Assembly: GCA_047495785.1 (NCBI GenBank)
Contig: JBLDXI010000034.1
Coordinates: 1-64,000 of the forward strand
DNA length: 64,000 bases
Source: Lepidodermella squamata
Lineage: Eukaryota > Gastrotricha
Reading direction: 5' to 3'
Made by a program: the position numbers and the translations under genes. This document shows positions 36,501 to 45,689 of the stretch, in pieces; the stretch's first letter is position 1; each line of letters opens with the position of its first letter. The notes below the pieces were generated by a model. That model was given only the letters and a program-made list of their open reading frames with translations. It was not told the DNA's origin and searched no databases.

Positions 36501-36700
36501 CGATGGTCACCGTCTACGAAATGGCCATGTGCGCAGTGATGATGGCGAACGAAGAAGCCTGGCAGGTGCCTGTCTCCATTCTACTCGGTAGTTACACGTT
36601 TACGATACCGGCTGCTAGGGCTGTCGACACGTCTGCGGGGCTCATAGCTGTGGACTTCTTTCTCATCATCAATCTCTACGCAGCATCGATTGTACTTTGA
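33566..36700 (+). CDS. Lectin-like domain, mucin stalk and Cys-loop channel fused in one protein (816 aa)
   Basis: Eight exons: 33566-33608, 33657-33874, 33930-34053, 34286-34530, 34710-34830, 34895-35856, 35905-36314, 36373-36700 (2451 nt, in frame). After a signal peptide, residues ~20-270 resemble a ConA-like/L-type lectin sandwich: WTMGGNAVKNTNGYRLTTTL, WRFEVDITSYF, PGVWGNNGRISGFTGALFF. A Thr/Ser-rich stalk covers ~271-437. A complete channel subunit follows: ligand-binding domain, Cys-loop CPLNLRKFPFDTQTC (13 between cysteines, about 596-610), M1 YLVNLLVPCYLLISLTFSSF, M2 PTFSGTVMLALIVAQSQAL, M3 and M4. One exon (34895-35856) spans the end of the lectin part, the whole stalk and most of the binding domain, so the fusion does not depend on a guessed splice. 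M2 selectivity is unclear. AATAAA at about 36811. The lectin call is by motif only. Confidence 0.82.
34953..35470 (+). repeat. Thr/Ser-coding low-complexity tract (mucin-like stalk)
   Basis: Degenerate ACA/ACT/ACG/TCA codons, not a simple microsatellite throughout. The first ~90 bases are an (ACR)n-like run that could vary in length. The encoded ~165 residues are mostly Thr and Ser with scattered Pro, the composition of heavily O-glycosylated stalks. The mirrored minus-strand frame (34935-35189) is an artefact of this composition. Confidence 0.85.
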
Positions 36701-37560
36701 TGGATGTAAAATTTGCTTTTTTAGATAAATCATAAGCAGCGCATTCAGTTGCATGATCATTTGTACCTAAAGTATGCTTTGTAATGGCTATTTGCGTCTC
36801 ACAATAGTAAAATAATAAAGATTTACATTTGACCTTCTTGATGGATAACGAGCATCAGATTTAGGCCATTTTAATGATTTGATTTACAAATGATTTAGCC
36901 CCTTGGAATTCCCGCGGTCATAACATGAGAAATCGCATTTGCCTCCAAGTGGTCTGGTGCAATTCAACCTCTTTTAGACTTATCCAGCCAATGTCAACCT
37001 TGAAATGTGATAGTAACCTTAGAAATGTACCATAATAATCATGTTTCTCTATGTGAAAGATTTGATTTGATTTGATTTGATTTAGAATTTAGACTGGTCT
37101 AAGGATTTGATTTGATTGATTTAACATGGGTTTTTTGGGAATTCGATTTGAAAAGATTTATTTAAAATTACTTGTGATTTACTGAAGAAATCAAATCAAA
37201 CCAAATCAAAGATCAAACTCACTGACGAGCACTTTCCCACTTGTTGACCACAAGTTGAAATTCACTGTAAAAATTTTTCTTTTTATCAGATGATTTTAGA
37301 GTAAATCATCGAAGTTTGAGCTTTGACACTAATGAATGCTGGGCCTAAAGTCTTGTTCGTCATCTGTAACCCTGGTGGCCCTCACACTTCGTGAGCCATT
37401 TTCAATACTTTTATTACTTCTTTTTAAAAGCCATTATTACTCCTTTCTCTCCGTCGAGTCAGCCGCATCGCACTGCTTCTTGGCGAAATTAAAGGCAGCT
37501 CCTACCAGGGGCGTAACAGGGAAACATTTTCGTAGTTGTTATGCATCGGAGAGTCAAATT
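36701..37560. other. Spacer with GATTT repeats downstream of the fused channel gene
   Basis: A pure gatttgatttgatttgattt run lies at about 37060-37083, with more GATTT/AAATC words at 36870-37210, matching the composition upstream of the gene at 32730-33060. No gene recognised. The 5' end of the following LINE lies somewhere in 37.4-37.67 kb. Confidence 0.5.
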
Positions 37561-37669
37561 TGCGCCATTTTTACCTGCGATTGAATATTAAATTTTCTGA
37601 GGTTTTTACACGTATTTGTGTTTCTGCTTGCGCTACTGCAGCGGTACACTTACTTAACTACTTCTTACG

Positions 37670-39265
37670 ATGGCCGGCAATAAAGGCGGGAAGAAGAAGA
37701 AGAAGGCAGCTCCTACACTTTCCCTGTTCAAGGCTCTGAGGGGCCTGGACGCTGCTGACATCGCCAATGTGCTGAAGATGATCGCGGCGCTCAAGGCCGC
37801 AAAGGGTTGCCCGGAGACTCTCTCGGTTAGTGGCGAGGTCCACATGGACTCGGCTGACGAGAGTGGCGACGAGCCACCTACGCTCACCTATGCTGGCGCG
37901 GCCACGTCCACGGCCTCGTCTCAGCGCCCGTCGTCGCACCCGGCGACCCCTGACCCTCGTGTTAAGCCGCCGCCCCAAGGCGCTCCACCTGCGGGTGCTG
38001 CCCCTGCTCCGTCCACTGCTGCCAACACCGGTTCTTTCCGCACTGTCATAATCGATGGAATACACGGCATTCGACGGAACGAACTTGAGCCCAAACTCTA
38101 CGAGGCTGTCGCCTGGCTTCGGCCCGAAACCGTTGTTGTCATGGCTAGTGGTGGCTTGCGTATCATCTGTAAAACCCCCGCTGATGCTCAGCGCCTTCTC
38201 GACCGCGATGGGTTCGCTCCTGAGGCCTTTCGTGGCTCCGCATTTCGCGTCCACCGCCCCGGCCAGCCAGACCCTAAGGCTGCTAAGTCCAAGCAAGCTG
38301 ACAAGGACAGTCGTTCGGTGATCACTGCCCGGCTGCCTGGGTTCTATACCACCGACCAGCTTCTGAAGCACCTGACGAACGTCGTCGAAATTCGTGACAT
38401 GCCAGTTCACACCCCCGGCGATGACCCGCTCCGCGTCGTCGTCCTCAAGTCACAAGCGTTACGCGACGAGGCTCTCACCCTCGGCCTCGAGTTCCTGAAT
38501 CGCCGTATCAAGTGCCGCCCTCTCAAGGACGGCCTCCTTCCGCCTAAGTGTATGCGCTGCGCCCGGTTTGGGCACGTCGAAGTTGACTGTGCTGCGGCAG
38601 AGAAAGACCTCCTGTGTGGTCGCTGCGCCTCGCCGAACCACAAAACCGCCCAGTGCGAAGCGCCGCGCGAATCCCTCGCCTGCGTCAACTGTCCGGACGG
38701 TGGCTCGCCTCGCCACTCCAGTCTCTGGCGCGGCTGTCCTCCGTTCAAGGCCGCTAAAGTGCAGGAGGCCGAGTCCCGTGCTGCCCGCGCCGAGGCGCGA
38801 CGTGCTCGTGTCGCTCGACAAAAGAAGGTCACGCCACCGACCGCGCCGCCTCAGCCCCCTCCGGGCCGCGTCTTCCGGGTTGCCACTCGCGATCTTCTCG
38901 GCTCCGCGCCGCCGCCCCCACCGCAACTCCCGCCTGTTAACCCTGCTATCCGTAACCAGTTCCAGACGCTCGACGGCGCTCGTTTGTTCGAAATGATGGA
39001 CGCCCGCCTGAAGAAGTTCGAGGAAAAGGAGGTTGCCTACGGCCAGCGTCTTCTACGGCTGGAGAACGCCTTCGTTGAGATCACGGGCCTTGTCAAGGCG
39101 GTCGTGCATGCGCCTCCCGTTCGCGCGGCTGGTGGCCCGCCGCCCCCTGCCTCAGCTCCTCCGCCGTCTCCCGTCTCGGCCCCGCGCGGGTCGTCTCGTG
39201 GCTTGCTGTTTCATATGTCCCCGGCTGCCGCGTTGCCCCCGACCGAGCCTGGATCAACATGGTAG
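37670..39265 (+). CDS. LINE ORF1: zinc-knuckle nucleic-acid-binding protein (531 aa)
   Basis: Intact frame. The N-terminus is Lys- and Ala/Pro-rich. The middle (about 125-290) resembles the conserved domain found before the knuckles in arthropod jockey-type ORF1 (RRIKCRPLKDGLLPPKCMRC). Three knuckles follow: CMRCARFGHVEVDC, CGRCASPNHKTAQC and CVNCPDGGSPRHSSLWRGCP. The last ~170 residues are Pro-rich with a short charged segment (ARLKKFEEKEVAYGQRLLRL) that may be a coiled coil. Such proteins coat the element RNA in the cytoplasm and nucleus. The stop TAG at 39263-39265 overlaps the ORF2 start (ATG at 39259) in the string ATGGTAG, which suits coupled translation. Confidence 0.85.
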   Translation: MAGNKGGKKKKKAAPTLSLFKALRGLDAADIANVLKMIAALKAAKGCPETLSVSGEVHMDSADESGDEPPTLTYAGAATSTASSQRPSSHPATPDPRVKPPPQGAPPAGAAPAPSTAANTGSFRTVIIDGIHGIRRNELEPKLYEAVAWLRPETVVVMASGGLRIICKTPADAQRLLDRDGFAPEAFRGSAFRVHRPGQPDPKAAKSKQADKDSRSVITARLPGFYTTDQLLKHLTNVVEIRDMPVHTPGDDPLRVVVLKSQALRDEALTLGLEFLNRRIKCRPLKDGLLPPKCMRCARFGHVEVDCAAAEKDLLCGRCASPNHKTAQCEAPRESLACVNCPDGGSPRHSSLWRGCPPFKAAKVQEAESRAARAEARRARVARQKKVTPPTAPPQPPPGRVFRVATRDLLGSAPPPPPQLPPVNPAIRNQFQTLDGARLFEMMDARLKKFEEKEVAYGQRLLRLENAFVEITGLVKAVVHAPPVRAAGGPPPPASAPPPSPVSAPRGSSRGLLFHMSPAAALPPTEPGSTW

Positions 39266-42133
39266 ACTGTGACTTTCTGACGCAATGGAACTGCCGTGGT
39301 GGTAATGACAAAATGTTTGAATTTTATTGTGTTATTGATGATTTTAATCCGGTTGCTTTTTTGATTAACGAGTCTTTCTTCTATTCTCTTACCTCTGTCT
39401 CCCTCGACGGGTACGCGATCTTTCGTTGTGATAGGGCACAGGACTCTGCAGAAGCCTTGCTTGGTGACGCGCATGGCGGGTTGGCGATCCTGGTTCGCGA
39501 AGGGGCGGTTGTCGTCTCCGAGCGGAAGCTGGCCTTGACTGGGGCGAAGAGAAGCGAGTGGATACGCCTCGACCTGCTGCCTGGTCGCCGTTGTGAAGCA
39601 GTACGTGTGTTTACCGGCTACTGTCCGCCGTCGTCCAGTCTCGACCTGCGCTGGTTTGAGGAGGAGTTCGCTGAAGCTGCTCGTCTGGCTGTCCCGTGTT
39701 TCTTTGGCGGCGACCTGAACGCGAAATCACCACTGTGGGGGAAGGGCGACCTCTGGAACGCCAACGGCTTCTCCCTCCACCACGCCGCGACTCGGCTCGG
39801 TCTTACCGTCCTTCCGTCTCCGAAGCCGACTCATCTGCATCCCTCCTCCGGTTCGCTATCCACGCTCGATGTATGGGTGCTTAACGACGCTGCCATGCGC
39901 CTTCTGCGCGGCGGCGCTCACGTTGGCGATCGATATACCAGTGACCATTTCGTGACCTCAGTCGCTGTCGCCTTCCCAGTTGGCCGGCGGCTGCCTGCAG
40001 TCGACCCTCCCGCTCCGGATCCGTTTCCGCGGTACGAAGTCTCGCGCGCCGATCGTCTCGGTTTTTCCCGCACCTTTACTGCTAAGCTCCTTGCCATTCA
40101 GATGCCAGCTCCCGGGGACCCCTTCCCACGACTTGCCGCCTATCGCCGAGAAGTAACCAGCGCTATCGCCGAGTCCCGCGACCTTCACGTGCCCGTCTGT
40201 GCGCCGGGGCAGCTGCGACGCATCGCCATGAGCCTGGAGATGCGCAGGCTTCTTCAGGAGAAGCGGGTTCTGGAACGTGCTCTGGGCAACCACGTCGACC
40301 GCGAGCTATGCGCCCGGCTCAAAGATCTCGACGCCCGGTTCCGCGCTGCGCAGCACGCTCATCTTCTCCGTCGCGACATCGCCAATCTTCGAATGGTGGA
40401 AGCGCTGCCCAGCACCGTTACCGAGAAGCGTGGGAGCGCCTCCGCCGTCTCGACCGACACAGGCCGCCGCGTTCGGCTGGGCCCATGAAACTGGATGACG
40501 GCCGCGTCTTAGCGCCATCGCCTGAGCTCGCAGATGCTCTCCTGAGTCAGTTCGTCAAGCCGATGACGCCGTATGAAGACCCGGCTGCCGATGCTGCGAC
40601 CAGACAACGTTGGGCCGGTATAGAGCGATTCGTTTCCACCGATCCTGATCTTCAGCGTACCGATACCCTGCAGCTACCCGGCCGGGGTGAGTTCTCCGTC
40701 AGCCAGCGCATGGTGGCTGATGCAGTCGGGCGCCTCAAGCCGTTTAAGGCGCCTGGGCTGGACGGCATCAGTCCTATATTCTACAAATGGGGCGGGCCGC
40801 CGCTTCAGCGCCACCTTCGCCATCTGTTTAACCTCAGCCTCGGCTCCCGATGCGTTCTGCGCCGGAATGGAAGGAGGCTGCCGTCATCCCTGTGCCTAAA
40901 CCTAAAGCCGGTAAACCGCATGGCGCCGTCTCGTCTCAGCGGCCGATCTCGCTGCTCCCAGTTGACGGCAAGCTACTCGAATCGATCATCGCGCGCTGGT
41001 TGGGTGGGTTCCTGGAGGATCTCAGCCTGCTGCCTGACAACCAGTACGCGTTCCGTGCTCACCGATCCGCTCCGGACGTACCGCTGCGAATCGCGCACCG
41101 CGTCCACCTCGGCCGGTCGCGTAACCGTAAGGTCATCGTCGTCGGCCTTGACGTACAGGCGGCGTACGATTCCGTGTGGAGTGCCGGCCTTGCCTTCAAA
41201 CTCGCCGAACTGCCTCTACCTCGAAACCTGGCCGCCTGGCTTACCGATTTCCTGCGCGACCGGAAGCTTCAAGCGCGCGTCGCCGGCTTCCTCAGCCAGC
41301 AGCGGACTGTGAACTGCGGAGTCCCGCAAGGGTCGCCCCTGTCGCCCCTGCTGTACATCGTGTACACTGCTGACCTTCTAACTGCGCCGACTGCCCCCGG
41401 CTGTTCCCTAGACGCCTATGCTGACGATCTCACAGTCGTCGGCGAGGGTGCGAATTTCCAGGAGGCCGAACGCTGCACCCAGGCAGAGATCGATCGCATC
41501 TCGCAGTGGGCCAGCGAGTGGCGCCAGAAGTTTAATGCGTCGAAAAGCGAGGCAATGCCGTTTGCCTGGCGCTCGTACCAGACCCGTCTGCGCCTCGACG
41601 GCTCGATGATCCCTCAAGTTGCCGTGATTCGTGTCCTCGGCGTGCACCTTGACGCCAAGCTGACTTGGAAGTCGCACGTCGACCAGGTCATCAACCGCTG
41701 CACCCGGAACCTGTCCCACTTTCGCCGTATTGCCTGCACCCCTGGCCTCTCTCGCCGATGGCGTCGCACGGCCTACCTCAGCCTTGTCCGCTCCGCCGCC
41801 ACTTACGGCAACGTCGTGTTTTGTACCGCGCCCAAGAGGCAGCTGAAGCGGCTTGATGTGTTGCAGAACGACTGTCTGCGCAGCCTGCTAAACATCCGCC
41901 GCGATGACCGGGTCCGTGTCTCGGAGCTGGAACGCCGCTGTGGCGTGAAGAGCCTGCCTGCCTTTTTCGAACAGACCCAGCGCCGTTATGCTGCGAATGC
42001 AGTCCGGTTCGTCCTCCCACTTAGAGAAGAAGTTGAGCGACTCCGCCTCTCCGCGAACCCGGTGCCCCGTTCCCCGCTGGCCTTGATCGCCAGCAGGCTT
42101 CCTCGGGGTCCTTTGCCCACTTTCGATGTCTGA
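39259..42133 (+). pseudogene. LINE ORF2: endonuclease and reverse transcriptase, two frameshifts
   Basis: Frame 1 (39259 to about 40420) is an APE-type endonuclease: TQWNCRG, GGDLNAKSPLWG, THLHPSSGSLSTLDVWV, TSDHF. The reading frame then moves to frame 3 (about 40420-40850: WERLRRLDRHRPPR, LKPFKAPGLDGISPIF) and to frame 2 (about 40855-42133). Frame 2 holds the catalytic palm, LDVQAAYDSVW, NCGVPQGSPLSPLLY and the YADD box, plus the thumb and C-terminal region. The three pieces align end to end with no missing domain, so single-base indels are the likely cause. These may be real mutations or sequencing errors in GC-rich DNA. No stop codon falls within the RT core. Confidence 0.85.
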
Positions 42134-42552
42134 TCTTGCCGCCTCTCCCTCTCCCTCTATCCTTTGCTTTCTCTTCTCTCTTCCCTTCTTCTTCCTCCCA
42201 TTCTCCCTCGCTGTGTTTACGTGCCTGTCTGCTTTCGATAAATCATCCATCACCCCGCCCACTTGTGCCCACAGCGCACTGCCGCCGGCAAGCGCATATA
42301 ATCTCGCGACCCCGCGTCATTGATATCTTTACTTATTTTGTCTCCCATATCAATGAACAATAAATATTTGAATTTAGAATTTAGAATTTAGTACCCGAGA
42401 ATATATGTAGGCAATTCATGCACGTGTTCTTAACCCATTATTGAGACTTCTGATGGAAGGATGATTTTATTCATTCATTTCACAAGTTCTCCTTCCACTT
42501 AATAACCATGATTCCTTGCTTCATCATCGATCTCACTTAGGAATCCAGACAA

Positions 42553-44931
42553 TCATGACAAATTTTCGCATAAGACTTTACCGACATCTGTCGAATCACA
42601 CGGATAAATTTTATAGCTATAACCGCTTGTGTAGTCGCCAGTGTCATCATAGCTCATGGCAGCGCAGCCATCGCCGTCATTCGACGTAATGTAGCGTACG
42701 ACGTAGGCAGCTGAGCCATCGGCAAATTTGAGAACGTTACTGAAACGAGAGAGAGCCGTCCAATACAAACTGACTTCGTCCATCACTTGCGAGGCTGGCA
42801 CCAACTCATCGTCTGATCTAAGCGCTGCTAGCATAGCATTGTTTTCTGCACATTTCGCCGCGGCGGTGGTTATGTTGGACGAGGGAGTATCAAACACCAA
42901 GAACGTTTTTACCACAGCATTGCAGCTGGCCTCGTTTGCATAGGTGACATTAGCCGGCATGCTAAGCTCAGTTTCCGCATTGCAGCCTGTCGACTCCTTC
43001 ACGCATCGAGCTGAGTTCTCACTTATGGAAACGCAGCGATAATAGTTCCCAGGTTGCTGGAAGTAAAATTACAATTCAACATATTATAATTCAGTACCAA
43101 ATTTCATTCAGAAGCCCGTTCGAAAATATAATCTCAAATGAAAAATTGCTCGTTAAATGTTCAAATCCACCGAATTTGCATACCTGAGCTTGCAAGCAGT
43201 CAGCATAATTGCCCGCGAAGTCAGACTTCGCCTTGAAAATCGAAAGCTGAAAAATTAAACGCACTGCACATCTGATCATATAATGCAACACATTTACAGA
43301 TCATAAGAATTGAAAGATGAAATTAGGAGGATTTTAAAAAGATCAGCCTACCACTGCCATAGGAGACGGGCATGAGTTTCGGCAAACCGTGGCGCCAGAT
43401 GTTGAGCACAGAGCCGCAGGCTGCAATACGTCAACAATCACTTTTCAAATAAACATTGTTGCACATAAAACGAACGCCTGCTACGCAATGGTATCTGTCG
43501 ATGTAAGTTCCGCTACTATAGGTCTGAAGATGAGAAGCATGAATCGATATTCATTCCTTAAATACCTGGACTTACCTGCGTCATTGAGGCTGGATCGCAA
43601 GGCGTCGACTGACAGCCGACGAAAGACCGATTGCTTTGGTGGAAGCATCGATTGAATGGCACGAAATCAGCATTATTTCGGACAACTTTAAAAGTTATTA
43701 GCGGTTTATCGCGAATTTACTTGGCTCAAGATATCAAAAAATTCGAACAATTTCGAAGTGATTTGATTTTCAATTTATCAAAAATAATTCAACGGAACCA
43801 ACTTTTCTGTCGCGCCAAGCAGGTTCGCATCAGTTTAGGGCTGCCAACCCGAGTCTGCGTTGGGGAAACAGACTGAATATTTCCACTCTCAACTTTCATT
43901 GAAACACACCCCGTTGTTTGGGCATGAGCCGTTGATCGGGATACACGTTCGCTGGCCATTATTGTCACAGACAGTCGCTCGAATATTCTGATAGAGGTAA
44001 CAAAAAGACAAAAAGAAGTGCTACCCATCACTCACCACGAAAAAACAGATTTTTGTATTAATTGATTATATTTTTATTTCATCATAATCGAATCGTGTCA
44101 ATCCCGATTAAAGATTAAATCCTCTGTCCAATCGCCCAACAAATCGAATCGACTAATCGACTAATAAAAATCGAGAAAATTCAATTAAATCATTATTTAG
44201 TTTGTAACATTTAATCAAACGCGATTCACGCATTTGCTCCATCTCGTTTCCTTAATCATAATTTTAGAACATAGCCGAATCATCTTCATGATATTTCTAT
44301 CCTAAAGCTGCCCAAAACCTTTATTAATTTAGTGCATGATAACTAAAACAAGGCGGGCATTCAATTATTGTGAGTTATAATGCCAAATACGAAAAATGTT
44401 GAAATCAAACCAGAAAGTTTTTAATCGTCGATCGACATAGCTCGTACTGCGATACAAAGAGTCCGCCAATAAATTCAGCAGTCTGTAATGACAAATGACA
44501 TGAAAAGTGGGAATTTCACTTGAAATATCAGGCTTATACCAAAACTTCATCATTATCATCGCAGCCTAGATTGCGAGGGATACATCGCATGTTGATCGTT
44601 TTGAAATTGAAGCAGCTTCGAGCGGACTATAATGGAATGATTGATAGGATTCAATTTTAGCTTCGAAGAATTGAAGTATCAACTCACTCCGGATGTACAA
44701 CTCGCCAACGAATTCAACTTTAGGCCAAGCTTTATTGAACGCAGTAAAAATTTAAAAATGGGAAATTGATAAATAATTCAAGGGCCTTGCCTGAATATCG
44801 TCGAGAAATGAACAATTCTGTTTGCAGCCTGTGAAATCGTCATTCAACCGTGAGAAACATCGCTTGAACTCTTGCGAAGAGGCCAATGAAGTCAGGCTCA
44901 AGATGACAACGATGCGAATAAAATCAGCCAT
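42553..44931 (-). CDS. Secreted protein with six 4-Cys modules and one C-type-lectin-like domain (420 aa)
   Basis: Eleven exons, read leftwards: 44931-44791, 44717-44688, 44626-44540, 44482-44411, 43987-43910, 43872-43803, 43685-43576, 43523-43485, 43420-43352, 43246-43184, 43056-42553 (1263 nt, in frame). A signal peptide (about 1-19) precedes KRCFSRLNDDFTGC, the counterpart of WARCFSQFDDTFTSC in the plus-strand genes. Six modules follow, then a single CTLD-like domain in the last exon (about 300-420, with AAAKCAENNAMLAALRSDDE and two late cysteines). The sixth module and the whole CTLD share one large exon, unlike the split CTLDs of the plus-strand genes. Intron 1 appears to use a GC donor (CAG/gcaagg). 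AATAAA lies near 42465. Small exons 2 and 8 are the least certain. Confidence 0.75.
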
Positions 44932-45544
44932 AATTCAAATCTAATTTGTGAGTAAAAAATGAATGAATGAAATGGACGCCACCTTATTTTGAGTTGAGGT
45001 TGGAGCACGCGATGTTTTTCTCACTTCCAGAAAAACATGTGACGATTGGCACACACTAGTTCAATTCTCAAAATTGTAAACATCATAAAAATGAACGAAA
45101 TAACCCAGGCCAGGCCGTGAATGGGCGTTTGCGGTGTTTTGGTTCCGTGACGCGCGATTCGCTGGAACGCGAAATTATGTAATAAGCATTGCTCAGAAAA
45201 TATGGAAAATAATGTTCAATAAATACTCATGGTTTGAAATCACCATCGACTTAATTGGAGCTAAACCTTTGTAGACTCATCACTAGCCACTTTTCTGCTG
45301 GACAGAAAAATGAATCTCATTTTGATGAGCGAAAATCGCGTGAAAAATGCTTTCCAAGGCGCCATTATCACGCATCAGCCAGCACAGCTTTAACACTTTA
45401 ATGGAGCCAACGATCTTTATACTGTATTCATCCGAGCTGCTATTGCGAAAACCGGCACATTATATGCTTTCTATTCCTTGATAACCGATAGAAAATCAAT
45501 TTAAATCGCCTTAAACAAAAACACTACACATTCTAAATTTTGCA
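44932..45544. other. Spacer and 5' flank of the minus-strand lectin gene
   Basis: AT-rich. No element or gene recognised. It must include the promoter of the gene that starts at 44931. Confidence 0.5.
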
Positions 45545-45655
45545 ACGACTATCGACCGTACTAGTAGTTTTATAGAAACCATTTTTTAACAATGCTCCGC
45601 ATCATATCATTTATATCATTGCCTCGCCATTTCTAAGAGATTTCACACCCTCTTC
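45545..45655. mobile_element. Fragment of the hAT-type element family
   Basis: The stretch with cgactatcgaccgtactagtag and aatgctccgcat matches 47935-48030 inside the complete element at 47686 and, inverted, about 63270-63345. No ends are present, so it is an internal fragment lying just before the LINE remnant. Confidence 0.65.
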
Positions 45656-45689
45656 CGGGGTGAATTTTAAAAAATGTAATATGGACTCT

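Larger units (their letters stand above)
37600..42392 (+). mobile_element. Near-full-length GC-rich non-LTR retrotransposon (jockey/R1-like LINE)
   Basis: Order: short 5' leader, ORF1 with three zinc knuckles, an ATGGTAG overlap into ORF2 with endonuclease then reverse transcriptase, a pyrimidine-rich 3' leader (from 42134) and a tail of gaatttagaatttagaattta repeats ending near 42392. The element is strongly GC-rich, unlike the AT-rich host DNA on both sides. ORF1 is undamaged and ORF2 has only two frame changes, so insertion was recent. A related but much older relative is the EN fragment at 2461-3380. The exact 5' end and target duplication were not resolved. Confidence 0.88.

Noticed and set aside
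37658-38410. Long minus-strand frame opposite LINE ORF1 (250 aa)
   Set aside because: GC-rich shadow frame. The plus strand carries the zinc knuckles and is clearly the coding one.
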